DNA of 64,000 nt from Bradyrhizobium erythrophlei (GCA_900129675.1 FSRD01000003.1:1178001-1242000); one strand, 5' to 3'; positions 43,581 to 53,652 are shown, counted from the first letter of the stretch. Notes: a model not told the origin generated them from the sequence alone. Made by a program: numbers and translations.

Positions 43581-46235
43581 ATGCAAGTGCGCAGAACGGT
43601 GGTCGTTCATACGATCCTCGCCGGTCACATGGTTCGGGTACATGCCGCCCGCCGCAACGAAGCCGGCGTGCAGGTCATGACCATGGGCCAGCTTGCCGCG
43701 AGGCTTGCCGGCGGCCTTCTTCAACCTGTCGATCTCAACGTCCTCACGGAAGCCGTCAGCGACACGCTTCCCGACGTCGAGATGGGCGAACTCGAGCCTA
43801 TTAAGGGCCTGCCAGGAATGCCGGCGGCCGTCACCGCCACGTTCGACAAGGCGTGGCGCGCCGGAATTGATCTGTCGCACGTCGGCCATCCACGAACCGA
43901 CGCATTGGCGTCGCTCGAGCGGGCGGTCGTCCAGCGCTTGCCGGCATCGATGAAGCGTCCGCGCGATCTGGTTGAGATGGCGCTGCGACGGATTGGACAT
44001 GCGCCGGCCGTAATCGGTCCTCTGGAAATCCAAGGCCACAGCGAGATGTCGCCATGCTGGCGTCCCCTCCTGATCACGCTCGCCGGGACCATCCCGGTGT
44101 CGTGGATCGCCGGCCCGAGGCCCGTGCCGGATTGGCTGAAGGGCACGAAGGTCGAGGTGGTTACGGCGTCGGCGACCGAGCCACAGCCGGAGGTGTTCTC
44201 CTGCGCAAATCCGCTTCATGAGGTCGGCGAGGCTTTCCGCTGGATGAGGGCGCTGCTGGCCAAGGGTGTATCGGCGTCGGACATCGCCATCGTGGCGGCC
44301 AGCCCCGGCGACTACGACGACCACGTGCTCTCAACGGCGCGCGACGCTAATCTTCCCATCCACTTCGTGCACGGCGTGAAGGCGCTGACCACCGCCGACG
44401 GGCAGGCGGCCGCAGCGCTGGCGGAGGTGCTGATCAAGGGGCTGTCCCAGGAACGGGCGCGCCGCCTGCTGTCGCTGATGCAGGGGGGGCCGCTGCGCGA
44501 TTTGCCGGTAGGGTGGATGCGACTTCTTCCCGTCGACGCTCCACTGACCTCGGCCGAGCGGTGGGAGAGGGTGCTGAGGCAGGCGGACGACGCCGAATGG
44601 CCGGATGGCAAGAACCGGACCGCCAACGTGATGGAGGTGATCCGGTTGCTGTACCGGGGCACCGAGTCGGCGGAGCTGGCGGGCGAAACGTTACTGAGCG
44701 GGGTTCAACGGTCCCTGTGGCGGCGGGCGCTGCGGGAGGGGCCAGCGCAGGCCCTGCCGGTCACCTTGGCGGGATTACGCATCGAAGACGGCATCGAGCC
44801 CGCCGCCAACGCGATCTGGACGTCCGCGATCGCACTTGCCTCTTCGCCACGACCGCACGTCTGGTTGCTGGGACTGAACGCTGGCCGATGGCCCCGGCGG
44901 ATTTCCGAGGACCGGCTCATTCCGGATCACGTGATTCCGATCGAGCAGTTCGATCCTCTGCCAGTTGCGGACGGCGACAAGCGGGATATCCAAACGATCG
45001 TGGGCACGGCGCAAAGCGTCGCGATTTCGTTCAGCCGGCGCGACGTCGAGGGCCGCATGCTCGGGCGCTCGCCGCTGATCTCCGATATTCCTAGTCCGGA
45101 GACCTATCTCGACCGTGCCGGCACGCCCGAACATGCCTTCAGCGAAGCCGACCGTCTTCTGGCCCGTCCCTCCGAGTTCTCGAACTTGCCGATCGCAGTC
45201 TCCGGACTGGCGTGCTGGCGCGACTGGCACCGCAACGAGATCACGGCGCACGACGGACTGATCGCGCCGGCTCACGCGCGATTGACCAAGTTGCTCGAGC
45301 GACCGCTGTCGGCGACGTCGCTGAAGATGCTCCTGCGGGATCCGATCCGCTTCGTCTGGCGCTACGGTCTAGGATGGAAGGCTCCGGAGGACGCTGACGA
45401 GCCGCTGACCCTTGACCCAAACGCCTTCGGGACGTTCGTCCACGCTGTGCTCCGCGACGCCGTCGAGCAATTGGAGGGAGATGGTGGGGTCGCCGGGGCC
45501 GACCAGGCCCGGACCGAAGCCGCACTTGCCGACGCACGCGAGCGCGCCGTCGCCCTATGGGAGAATGCCCAGCCGGTGCCGCCGGACGTGATCTGGCGCA
45601 GCACCACAGCGCGCGGGCATGTTCTTGCGGCCGCCGTGCTGGCGTATGGACTGGAACCGCTGCCAAAGCAGAGGACCTGGTGCGAAATCCCGTTTGGAAA
45701 GGCGGACCCGAAGGACAATGGCCGCGATCTGCCCTGGTCGGTCGGCGCGCCTGTCGAGATTCCGGGGACCGGTCTGTTGATCGAAGGACAGATCGATCGG
45801 CTCGATCTTGCAGGCGACAGGTCGCGGGCACGCGTCATCGACTACAAGACCGGGAAGATCGGCAAGAAGATGGACGAGGTGGTTATCAAGGGCGGCGCCG
45901 AACTGCAGCGCTGTCTCTATGCCTTCGCGGTCAAGACGCTGCTCGGCGGCGGCGTGACGATCGAGGCCTCGCTGCTCTATCCGAACGCCGCCGAAGGCGA
46001 TCAGGCGCTGTTTCCGCTGACGGACCTTGACGGGACGCTGGCGAAGGTGTCATCCGCGGTGGTTGCCTCCCGTAACGCGTTGCTGGCCGGCGTAGCGCCG
46101 CCGGGCGAAGACGCCGCAAGCGACTACAACGATCACGCCTTCGCGCTACCGGCCAACGCGGGATACCTGCCGCGCAAGCTGCCGCTCGCGCTGACCGCGC
46201 TCGGGCCCGCCGCCGCGGTGTGGGAGGAGCCATGA
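43581..46235 (+). CDS. AddB-like PD-(D/E)XK nuclease / inactive helicase subunit
   Basis: An 884-residue protein of the AddB/RecB-nuclease type. The C-terminus carries the RecB nuclease motif: FGTFVHAVLRDAVEQL, GQIDRLDL (about 736-743) and ARVIDYKTGKIGKK (about 750-763), with Asp, Asp and Lys all present. The middle has degenerate helicase features (HVWLLGLNAGRWPRR). It has no Cys cluster. The start is uncertain: ATG at 43581 gives MQVRRTVVVHT; a GTG at 43449 adds 44 poorly structured residues. It overlaps the next helicase gene by 4 bp (ATGA), so the two form an AddAB-like complex. Confidence 0.82.
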   Translation: MQVRRTVVVHTILAGHMVRVHAARRNEAGVQVMTMGQLAARLAGGLLQPVDLNVLTEAVSDTLPDVEMGELEPIKGLPGMPAAVTATFDKAWRAGIDLSHVGHPRTDALASLERAVVQRLPASMKRPRDLVEMALRRIGHAPAVIGPLEIQGHSEMSPCWRPLLITLAGTIPVSWIAGPRPVPDWLKGTKVEVVTASATEPQPEVFSCANPLHEVGEAFRWMRALLAKGVSASDIAIVAASPGDYDDHVLSTARDANLPIHFVHGVKALTTADGQAAAALAEVLIKGLSQERARRLLSLMQGGPLRDLPVGWMRLLPVDAPLTSAERWERVLRQADDAEWPDGKNRTANVMEVIRLLYRGTESAELAGETLLSGVQRSLWRRALREGPAQALPVTLAGLRIEDGIEPAANAIWTSAIALASSPRPHVWLLGLNAGRWPRRISEDRLIPDHVIPIEQFDPLPVADGDKRDIQTIVGTAQSVAISFSRRDVEGRMLGRSPLISDIPSPETYLDRAGTPEHAFSEADRLLARPSEFSNLPIAVSGLACWRDWHRNEITAHDGLIAPAHARLTKLLERPLSATSLKMLLRDPIRFVWRYGLGWKAPEDADEPLTLDPNAFGTFVHAVLRDAVEQLEGDGGVAGADQARTEAALADARERAVALWENAQPVPPDVIWRSTTARGHVLAAAVLAYGLEPLPKQRTWCEIPFGKADPKDNGRDLPWSVGAPVEIPGTGLLIEGQIDRLDLAGDRSRARVIDYKTGKIGKKMDEVVIKGGAELQRCLYAFAVKTLLGGGVTIEASLLYPNAAEGDQALFPLTDLDGTLAKVSSAVVASRNALLAGVAPPGEDAASDYNDHAFALPANAGYLPRKLPLALTALGPAAAVWEEP

Positions 46236-49200
46236 AGATCATACCGGACCTCGCGTCACGGCTGACCGCGCTGACGGCCGTCGACCGAACCCTGCTGGTG
46301 GAAGCCGGCGCCGGATCAGGCAAGACGTCGGTGATGGCCGGCCGGGTCGCCGTGCTGTTCGCACGCGGCGTCGCTCCGAAGCACATCGCTGCGATCACCT
46401 TCACCGAATTCGCCGCCAGCGAACTCCGTCTCCGGATCGAGAAGTTCACGATGGCGCTCGCCAGGGGCGAGGTGCCCCGCGACCTGGCCCAAGCGTTTCC
46501 GAATGGCGTTCCGGAGGCGGAGAAGGCGAATGTCTATCGCGCCTTCCAGTCCTTCGACCAGCTCACCTGCAGCACCATCCATGGCTTCGCGCAGGCACTG
46601 ATAAAGCCCTATCCGGCCGAGGCGGGCATCGATCCCGGGGCGAACATCGTCGATCCCACCGAAGCGGACCTGGCCTTCAAGGAGCGCTACGACGCCTGGC
46701 TGAAGGAGAGGCTTTCCGGGCATGCCGGCGATGGCCTGATCGCCCAGATCATCCTCGCAAGCGAGTCCGCCGGACTGACGCTCGTCGAGGAGGTAGCGCA
46801 GTTCCTGCGTAAGAACCGGGACGCCCGCTGCGCGCGGACGGCGTGGTCCTCGCGCACCATGGCGGATTTCGCAGAGGCGGCGGAGCAATTCGAAGCGGAC
46901 CTTGGCGGCTATGCCTACGGCGAAGAGAACACGGCGGTCAAATGTCGGGCGATGCGCGTTCTCGCCGATCTTCTCAGCGGCCATGGACTGGCTGAGTCCG
47001 CGCCGAGCAACGCCGCCCTGATCGGGGCGCTCGACTTTGAGCGCGACGAGAGCTGCTTCACCCAAGCGGGCGGGCGAAGGGCTTTGCAGACCAAAACGAA
47101 GTGGCAGGAGGTCGCCGCCAAGGCGGGCCTGTCAAAGGCCGACGGAACGGCTGCGTTCGATGCGATCCTTCCTCGATACACGACCTGCCATGACGCCCTG
47201 GAGGCATTGCTCGGCGCCATCGCTGGTGAAGTGCTGTCGCGGCTGTGCGAGGAGACGCGGAGCCTTCTGCAGGATTGGCGCGACTACAAGCGGGGTGCGG
47301 CGCTTCTGGACTTCGACGACCTGCTCTACACCGCGCGCGACCTGCTGCGCGACCACGGGGCGGTGAGGCGGGCGCTGTCGCAGCGTTTCCGGCACGTCAT
47401 GGTCGATGAATTCCAAGACACCGATCCGCTGCAAACGGAGATCCTGTGGCTGATCTGTGGGGATGATTGCGCTGGAGACGATGCGCTGGCCCGTCCGCTA
47501 CGTCACGGCAGCCTGTTCATGGTGGGCGACCCCAAGCAGGCGATCTACCGTTTCCGCGGCGCCGACGTGAACGCCTACATCGCCGCACGGTCGGCGGTTG
47601 ACGCTGGCTCGCAGATCAAGATCACCGCCAACTTCCGGTCAGCCGAGCCGATCCTCGATTTCGTCAACGCGCGATTCGAGCCGGCCCTGTCCGCGGTCGG
47701 GCAGCCCGGATTCTCTGAACTGTCCCCGATCCATCCAGCGATCGGAGGCAAGCCAGGCGTGTGCGCACTGGAGGTCGTGGTCGATGGCGAAAAGCCCAAG
47801 GCCGCCGCCATCCGCGACGCCGAGGCAGCCGCGGTCGCCGACCTGTGCGACAGGATGGTCGGCAATCTGGAGGTCCGCGACCAACACACTGGCGAGATGA
47901 GGCCGTGCCGTTTCGGCGACATCGCCCTGTTGGCGCCGGTCGGTACCGAGCTCTGGCGCTTCGAGGAGGCGCTGGAGGATCTCGCAATCCCGGTTTCGAC
48001 CCAGGCAGGCAAGGGGTTCTTCCGGCGGCAGGAAATCCAGGATCTGATCGGGCTGACCCGCACTCTCGCCGATCCGCGCGACACGCTCGCGTTCGGCGCT
48101 CTGCTGCGTGGACCGCTGGTCGGCCTCTCCGAAACCGAGCTGCTCGACACCTCGGAAGCGCTACCGTCCGATCCGGAGCAGCATGGGCTGCCGATGCTCA
48201 CGATCCGGACCGATCCAGCGAGCGTGGCCCATGCGCTCGCCAAGGATGTCATGACGAAGCTGTCCTCGCTGCGCAAGCGGGCGCGTACCACGACGCCGTA
48301 CGCGCTTCTCGCCGACGCGATCGCGGCGCTCCATGTCCGCGCGCAGATCCGGCAGCGGTTCAAGGCCGGCGCCGAACGGGCGGTAGCTAATGTCGATCTC
48401 TTCCTCGACATGGCGCGGGCCTACGACGTCCGCGGCCTGCGGGCGTTCGCGAGCGAAATGCGCGCGAACTGGGAGGAGGCGGTCCGCCAAGTCGAGGGGC
48501 GGCCCGACGCCGAGCAAGAAGCGGTCTCACTGATCACTGTCCATGCGGCCAAAGGTCTCGAATGGCCGGTCGTCATCCCGATCAACATGACTGGTGCGCC
48601 AAAGGCCGAGTCGGGCCTGGTTCAGGACCGCTCGAAGAATCTGTTCTCGATCCCGATCCTCGGCGTCTGCCCGGCGGACCATGCCGCTATCGAGGCTCGC
48701 GCCGACGAGGAGCAGCGGCGCGAGCGCGTACGACTCTGGTACGTGGCCGCGACCCGGGCGCGCGACCTGCTGATTCTGCCCAGGCACTCCACCGACCTGT
48801 CGGACAAGTGCTGGGCGAGGCTCGTCGATTTGGGCATTACGGGCCTGCCGGCGATCAACCCGAATGACGTCGGCACTGTGAAGGAAAGGAACATCACGCA
48901 CAGGGAGAACGGCCAGACCCGCGAGACCTTCGCCGCCGAGGCAACCGCTATCTTCGATGCGCGCAAGACTGTGGTCTGGCGTCGCCCGAGCCGGAGCGAA
49001 CTCGATCAGGTCGATCAGACGGAACCGAAGGTCGAAAACGGGGAGATCCCAGAAGCCGCCGCCCTGGAGCCGGCGGCCGTTCTCGGCAGTTCGACGCGCG
49101 GCACCATCCTTCACAAGCTAATCGAGGAGGTGCTGACCGGAGAAACCTGCGACGCGAAGACGGACCTCGAAACTCGGGCCGCCGAACTGATCCGGCAGGT

Positions 49201-49567
49201 GGGGCAGGAGCCGGCAGCCGACCCGAAGGTAGGCATTAGCGCGGTTGAGGTGGCCGCCACGGTGCTGCGGACGCTCGCCCTTCCGGACATCAGGAAGCTG
49301 CGGCTCCGCCTCGTCCCCGAACTCCCATTGTTTGGAAGCGAGATGAGCAACGGCGAGGAGATCCTGCTCTCCGGACAGGCCGACGCGATCGCACTCGATG
49401 ACGCCGGCGCCATCGACGCGGTCGTGGATTGGAAGAGCGACGTTGCTCCAGACGAGTCGAGCATCGGTCACTACAGGCAGCAGATCGCCGACTACCGGAA
49501 ACAGACTAACGCCAAGCGGGCGCTGCTGGTCTTCATGACCACCGGGCGGGTTGTCGATGTCGCATGA
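46232..49567 (+). CDS. AddA-like UvrD helicase with C-terminal nuclease
   Basis: An 1,111-residue helicase-nuclease. The motor shows Walker A VEAGAGSGKTSVMAG (about 22-36), AITFTEFAASELRLR, VMVDEFQDTDPLQ (about 389-401), VGDPKQAIYRFRGAD and ITVHAAKGLEWPVV. The C-terminal nuclease keeps LSGQADAIALDDAGAIDAVVDWKSD (short pieces GQADAIAL and VVDWKSD, about 1048-1068). It should unwind and degrade DNA from ends together with its partner. It is divergent from housekeeping AddA in length and neighbours, so an island-specific defence role is plausible. Confidence 0.9.
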   Translation: MKIIPDLASRLTALTAVDRTLLVEAGAGSGKTSVMAGRVAVLFARGVAPKHIAAITFTEFAASELRLRIEKFTMALARGEVPRDLAQAFPNGVPEAEKANVYRAFQSFDQLTCSTIHGFAQALIKPYPAEAGIDPGANIVDPTEADLAFKERYDAWLKERLSGHAGDGLIAQIILASESAGLTLVEEVAQFLRKNRDARCARTAWSSRTMADFAEAAEQFEADLGGYAYGEENTAVKCRAMRVLADLLSGHGLAESAPSNAALIGALDFERDESCFTQAGGRRALQTKTKWQEVAAKAGLSKADGTAAFDAILPRYTTCHDALEALLGAIAGEVLSRLCEETRSLLQDWRDYKRGAALLDFDDLLYTARDLLRDHGAVRRALSQRFRHVMVDEFQDTDPLQTEILWLICGDDCAGDDALARPLRHGSLFMVGDPKQAIYRFRGADVNAYIAARSAVDAGSQIKITANFRSAEPILDFVNARFEPALSAVGQPGFSELSPIHPAIGGKPGVCALEVVVDGEKPKAAAIRDAEAAAVADLCDRMVGNLEVRDQHTGEMRPCRFGDIALLAPVGTELWRFEEALEDLAIPVSTQAGKGFFRRQEIQDLIGLTRTLADPRDTLAFGALLRGPLVGLSETELLDTSEALPSDPEQHGLPMLTIRTDPASVAHALAKDVMTKLSSLRKRARTTTPYALLADAIAALHVRAQIRQRFKAGAERAVANVDLFLDMARAYDVRGLRAFASEMRANWEEAVRQVEGRPDAEQEAVSLITVHAAKGLEWPVVIPINMTGAPKAESGLVQDRSKNLFSIPILGVCPADHAAIEARADEEQRRERVRLWYVAATRARDLLILPRHSTDLSDKCWARLVDLGITGLPAINPNDVGTVKERNITHRENGQTRETFAAEATAIFDARKTVVWRRPSRSELDQVDQTEPKVENGEIPEAAALEPAAVLGSSTRGTILHKLIEEVLTGETCDAKTDLETRAAELIRQVGQEPAADPKVGISAVEVAATVLRTLALPDIRKLRLRLVPELPLFGSEMSNGEEILLSGQADAIALDDAGAIDAVVDWKSDVAPDESSIGHYRQQIADYRKQTNAKRALLVFMTTGRVVDVA

Positions 49568-49748
49568 TCAAGCCGACGAGACCGGAGCCACGGCTGGTGT
49601 TCAGCGGTCCGTGGGACGCAGTGATGGCCCCGGTCTTCATGCCCAACCAACGCTCTCCGAGGCCACTGTGCCGCGGTGGCCCAAAAGCGACTAGTGACGA
49701 AGCCAGTCCAACCAACAAGCAGTTTCACGATCGCGACAGGATCATCAT

Positions 49749-50735
49749 ATGGAATTTATATCGGGTGCTAAAGCGCTGGAAACCATCGCTCCTATACTGA
49801 GGGCGGAGAGACAGCAGATTGCGATCGCAGTTGCGTTCTGGGGGAGCGACGCAAAGAGGTTGCTTGAGATAGACAAGTGGCAGGCGAGCAGCATCCAGGT
49901 GATCTGTGATGCGACGAGCGGCGCATGCAACCCGAATGCACTCAGATATCTTCAGGACAAAATCGGAGGGAATCTTTTCACAAATCCGCGATTGCATGCG
50001 AAGGTTTATTGGACCCCAAAATGTGCACTAGTCACATCTGCCAACGCCTCTGCTAACGGATTGTCACTACAGGATGGAGAGCAGGCGGCGAACATCGAGG
50101 CCGGTGTCATTCTGCACTCGCCAGATATTCTTCTCAAAGTGAAACAGTGGTTTGATCAAAGTCTAAAGCTTCCAGACACAGCGGTGGTGGACAATTCTGT
50201 GCTCGATGAGGCCACCAGAATGTGGAAGTTGCGGCGGACCACCAGGCGAACGGTCGCTGCCAGCCTCCTAGATGCTTTAATGGACAAAGAAATAATCGCC
50301 GACAGGAATATTGTCGTATGCAACTACGAGGATGAAGAAAGAAGCAGGGAAGGAAAAGTGCAGCACTTTGCGCTGAAAGACGAATGGGAAAGGGGCTCCT
50401 TAAAGGCGCCCGTTTCTATCGAAAAAACGGTGGAATTCACGTCTGTGGATGATTACGAAGAGCTGCAGTCCTCCTTGAAGCATTACCCTTGGGAATCGTG
50501 GGTCATTGATCTAACCGACCCCAGCTCAATTTTCTGGTTTGTTCCTGAGAAGAGTAGAGCTAGGAAAAATCGTAAGACCGTTACTATTCCTCTCTTCGGA
50601 GCGAAGCGGATCCCCCTTGGGGGGCGTCTAATAAAACTAACGAAGGAAGATCGTGCGGAGCTAAACCGCCGTTGGAAGAAGCGGTTCGGAAGCAAGAATA
50701 ATGAATGGGTTCCGATCTCGGACCTGGCTGACTAG
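49749..50735 (+). CDS. Phospholipase D-like nuclease family protein
   Basis: A 328-residue protein with an N-terminal PLD-like domain: FWGSDAKRLLEI, NPRLHAKVYWTPKCALVTSANASANGLSLQ (His-x-Lys near residues 82-84, then Ser-Ala-Asn-Ala near 98). Only one HKD half-site is present, so it would act as a dimer. The second half is lysine/arginine-rich and lacks a known domain. Base use is lower in GC than its neighbours, which suggests separate transfer. Its short partner genes downstream may form a small defence operon with it. Confidence 0.75.
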   Translation: MEFISGAKALETIAPILRAERQQIAIAVAFWGSDAKRLLEIDKWQASSIQVICDATSGACNPNALRYLQDKIGGNLFTNPRLHAKVYWTPKCALVTSANASANGLSLQDGEQAANIEAGVILHSPDILLKVKQWFDQSLKLPDTAVVDNSVLDEATRMWKLRRTTRRTVAASLLDALMDKEIIADRNIVVCNYEDEERSREGKVQHFALKDEWERGSLKAPVSIEKTVEFTSVDDYEELQSSLKHYPWESWVIDLTDPSSIFWFVPEKSRARKNRKTVTIPLFGAKRIPLGGRLIKLTKEDRAELNRRWKKRFGSKNNEWVPISDLAD

Positions 50736-50761
50736 CTGCAAGCGGTCGAAGGAAGACGCTG

Positions 50762-51208
50762 TTGCCAAAGCAGACAAGCAAAAGCCCAGCGCACCTTAAG
50801 GGCGGTTCGTTGGTCCAAATTGCGCGATGGGTGTACTTCGATGCATGCATTCATCATAGCGAAAGGCGTTTCTGTCCGGCCGAGAGCGCCGATAAGAGCC
50901 GGACTGTACTTCTCGGGTCCGCAACTGTTCACGATGATATAATCGCGCTCTTTCCCGAGGGCAGTGGGGAATCTCGTCAGTTTGTGTTTTCAGCTGAAGC
51001 CTCGTCCAGCATGAAAGGACGTGAGCAATGGTCAGCTCAAATCGGCTACAACAATCGAGTCCCGGGAGCAGGCCTGCGGAGCGAGTGGTTCTTATCCTGT
51101 TTTCTGCCCTATAAAGTTTTTAGAGAGCTTGACGAGGACGTTCTGGCCGGTCGCGCGAAATTCATTCTCGCAGCGTTTGAGAGTGACATGATGGTAGGCT
51201 TTGTGTGA
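50762..51208 (+). CDS. Hypothetical protein
   Basis: A 148-residue soluble protein, I recognise no family. It begins at TTG 50762 (MPKQTSKSPAHLKGGSLVQIARWVYFDACIHH), with no clear ribosome site, 26 bp after the PLD nuclease gene. It contains WSAQIGYNNRVPGAG and ends KFILAAFESDMMVGFV. Its place in a row of defence-type genes suggests a role there, but nothing in the sequence says which. Confidence 0.5.
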   Translation: MPKQTSKSPAHLKGGSLVQIARWVYFDACIHHSERRFCPAESADKSRTVLLGSATVHDDIIALFPEGSGESRQFVFSAEASSSMKGREQWSAQIGYNNRVPGAGLRSEWFLSCFLPYKVFRELDEDVLAGRAKFILAAFESDMMVGFV

Positions 51209-51239
51209 GCCTGGCAAGCAAAGTCGAAGAAGGTGAGCA

Positions 51240-52228
51240 GTGCCGGAACCACTTCAACTGTTGATTGACCCGGGTCAAATTCGCGAATCCTTTTCCATTT
51301 GGCGCAATGCTATGGAGCAGCAGGGTCACAGGCGCGGCAATATTTGGTGGCTACCCGAAGGGAAAATATACTTCCGCAGCAAGGGAGGAGATTTCAAACT
51401 CGGCTACGACCCTACCGGCGAGAACTGGACCGTTGAGTTGAATGAGCCGGAGCAAGGAACGGAAAATCCTCTATCGGGGCTCGCGCGAAATTCAAACGGA
51501 CAACGCTATCTGCTCAGGCAAGGTACGTTGCACAAGAATGCGCAATCTGTCCGCGTAGAGAGTAATGAGTTTGAAGAACGAACCGGCCTCAAGCCCGCTG
51601 CCGTAACGATAGACGGCAAATCGGCAAAGCGCGCGTGGTTCATCGTGACGGCGCTTGATCGCCCGGCAGCGGAAATCTGTCAGAACACGGCAGCCTTCGT
51701 GGATCGGTGCTGCCTCGCCAGGGACCCAAATGCCGCGCTGGTAGCGAAGCATGATCGCGAACGCCTCACCGAACTCTTCGGCAAGCCGGAGCAAGGTGGT
51801 CAAATCACAGGGCATCCCACCATCAACCTTAATCAGAGGCGTCGCATTCAAGGTGAGGTCTGGCAGAAGCTGAACGCCCTTCTCCTGGCCGACGGGCGCC
51901 GTCTCGATAAGCCCAAGCCCGTGGCTATGAGGTTGATGGCGAAATCGAAGCCCCAACCGAGAGGCTGCTCATTGAAATTAAGACCGATAGTACCGCAGCC
52001 GATGTCTACACAGGAATAGGCCAGCTAACCGTTTATCCGAAGTTACTCCCGCGGCTTTTGGATCACCGTCGCGTCCTTCTCCTTCCGCGCTCGCCATCAG
52101 GCGCGCTCATTGAAGCGATCCGCGAATGCGGCGTTGACCTACATAGCTACGAACTAAAATTGGATGGCGAGCAGGTGTACGTCAACTTCTCTGCGCAGTT
52201 TCTTCAGCTTTGCAATCTAGGTTCCTAG
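51240..52228 (+). pseudogene. PD-(D/E)XK-like nuclease gene with a one-base deletion
   Basis: The frame from GTG 51240 encodes about 225 residues (NIWWLPEGKIYFRSKGGDFKLGYDPTGENW, FVTALDRPAAEICQN). Near 51912 one base is missing, so it leaves the true frame. The correct continuation, GYEVDGEIEAPTERLLIEIKTDSTAADVYTGIGQLTVYPKLL, lies in another frame and ends at TAG 52226-52228. LLIEIKTD is an E-x-K nuclease motif. Restoring a G in AAG(G)CCC gives RRLDKAQARGYEVDG and a single protein of about 329 residues. It is likely a dead restriction-type nuclease. Confidence 0.65.
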
Positions 52229-52276
52229 TATGTGTAGCATGAGACTGCTTCGTATGTGTAGCATGAGACTGCTTCC
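52229..52276. repeat. Two tandem 24-bp repeats
   Basis: TATGTGTAGCATGAGACTGC plus TTCG (52229-52252) is followed directly by the same 24 bp ending TTCC (52253-52276). The copies differ only in the last base. They start right after the stop codon of the broken nuclease gene. Origin unknown. Confidence 0.85.
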
Positions 52277-52575
52277 TTGATTTAAGGCAACCGGCAAGCT
52301 GATCCTGACAATTTCACCGGGCTTCTAACTGTGCCATAGGGGCTTGATGGGGAACCCCTTGCCGTGGTCGCGGCCAACGCTCTCGTTGGCGTGGCGGTAG
52401 TGGCATAGAAAAATCGGCTCGGTGGGCCCAGCGTCTGACTTTCAGCGCCCGGCATCATCCATGTGATGATGTTGGTGATCGAGGTGAACTCAGGCGATCG
52501 AAAGGCCTGAGGAATTTTGAGTAATGTAACAGCGGTGCTGAGGGTCAATTGTTTGGGTATATTTTGGAGAGCGCA
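52277..52575. other. Intergenic stretch, no supported gene
   Basis: About 300 bp between the tandem repeat and the next gene. Minus-strand frames across it show no family motif, and a minus-strand frame starting at 52602 overlaps the next gene. It may be the remains of an insertion sequence. Confidence 0.4.
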
Positions 52576-53118
52576 GTGAAATATGGTTCCGTCGAATACC
52601 AATACGCTCGGCCCATCGCGCAGGGCCTCGTCGAAGACGCTGACTTCAGGCGCTGGGTGTTATTGAAATCAAAATTCTCTGACGCTTCTGAGGCGCGCAT
52701 TCTCCACAGGGAAATGAAGGCGCATAGGAATAACCCGACTGCCGAGTGGTGGAGATTCTACTTCGCCGAGGGGTGCCGTTGTCTAGGCTGCAGCGGGAAG
52801 GAGACCGACATTTTCGCGATGTTTGAAGACGCCGCAGGATTTAGGTTCGCTATACATTTCGAAATCAAGCAACCAAAGGACAAGTTCAAGGCTGATGGCG
52901 TTCAAGCGCGAGGGTATCCATTGCGGGCTGAATGCTGGGCGCGCAATCCTCCGCCGAGAGTGCTACGCCACCAAGGCGCATCGACCGGAATATTTCTTAG
53001 TGAGACCAAGAGGACCGAGTACGCTCTCCATCTCGGCAACTTCCAAACACAGATCACCTTCGAAGAGATAGAACGACACTTTCCGCACCTAGCCGTATGG
53101 CGACCCGACAATAATTAG
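52576..53118 (+). CDS. PD-(D/E)XK-like restriction nuclease candidate
   Basis: A 180-residue soluble protein. KETDIFAMFEDAAGFRFAIHFEIKQPKDKF (about 77-106) has the pattern Asp, 13-15 residues, Glu-x-Lys of PD-(D/E)XK nucleases, with Asp near 80 and Glu-Ile-Lys near 99-101. The N-terminus is helical and basic. The GTG at 52576 has GGAG 7 bp upstream; a TTG at 52549 is in frame. GC content is lower than in neighbouring genes. It may be a stand-alone restriction or defence nuclease; no methyltransferase is next to it. Confidence 0.6.
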   Translation: MKYGSVEYQYARPIAQGLVEDADFRRWVLLKSKFSDASEARILHREMKAHRNNPTAEWWRFYFAEGCRCLGCSGKETDIFAMFEDAAGFRFAIHFEIKQPKDKFKADGVQARGYPLRAECWARNPPPRVLRHQGASTGIFLSETKRTEYALHLGNFQTQITFEEIERHFPHLAVWRPDNN

Positions 53119-53172
53119 AATTCGTCATACTTCAGGTGTTGCCACACCAGCCCTGGTATCTGACGGTGATGC

Positions 53173-53505
53173 TTACTTGTAGAAGGTGTCCCGCATCAGA
53201 TGCGAGCGATCCCGTTTGATGTTGGCGACCTGCCGAGCGCTCATCTTGGCGCCCGACATTATGGCTAATGGCAGAAGTATATTGGCGCGGTCGAACCGAG
53301 CTCGAATGCCGAAAAGGTCTGAAACGAGGTCGTGCAATCTCGTTATGCGGCTATGGACACGTCGGGAAACCGTTCCGCACGATGGACACAGACCAACGCT
53401 TCCCGACGCCCGGACCGCAATAACGGCCTTATCACCTTCGAAGTACGCACTCTCTACAACAAATCCACTCGGCACCAGATTGGAGCGCTGGAGTGCCTGC
53501 TGCAT
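53173..53505 (-). pseudogene. ISL3-family transposase N-terminal remnant
   Basis: The frame from 53505 reads MQQALQRSNLVPSGFVVESAYFEGDKAVIAVRASGSVGLCPSCGTVSRRVHSR, which is the N-terminal zinc-ribbon region of ISL3 transposases (CPxC). After RVHSRITRL the sequence is rearranged, and a later piece (RANILLPLAIMSGAKMSARQVANI) may come from the interior of the same gene. The DDE core is missing. The frame is open up to 53565 but those first residues are not typical. Confidence 0.7.
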
Positions 53506-53652
53506 GGCGCTGATTCTCCCCCAATCAAAGCGTTCGGCGTCCAATTTTTGCAGGCCGAATGACACGCGATTTGGCCGAAGAGCGTCGGAACTGAAAGGTT
53601 CACGATATTGCGGAGGCGCTGAACGGACATAGACTATCGACCTCGGCGCCGC

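Noticed and set aside
49564..49800. 78-codon frame whose ATG overlaps the helicase stop
   Set aside because: Its second half is an out-of-frame copy of the PLD gene start, and the first half shows no known motif; too weak to list.
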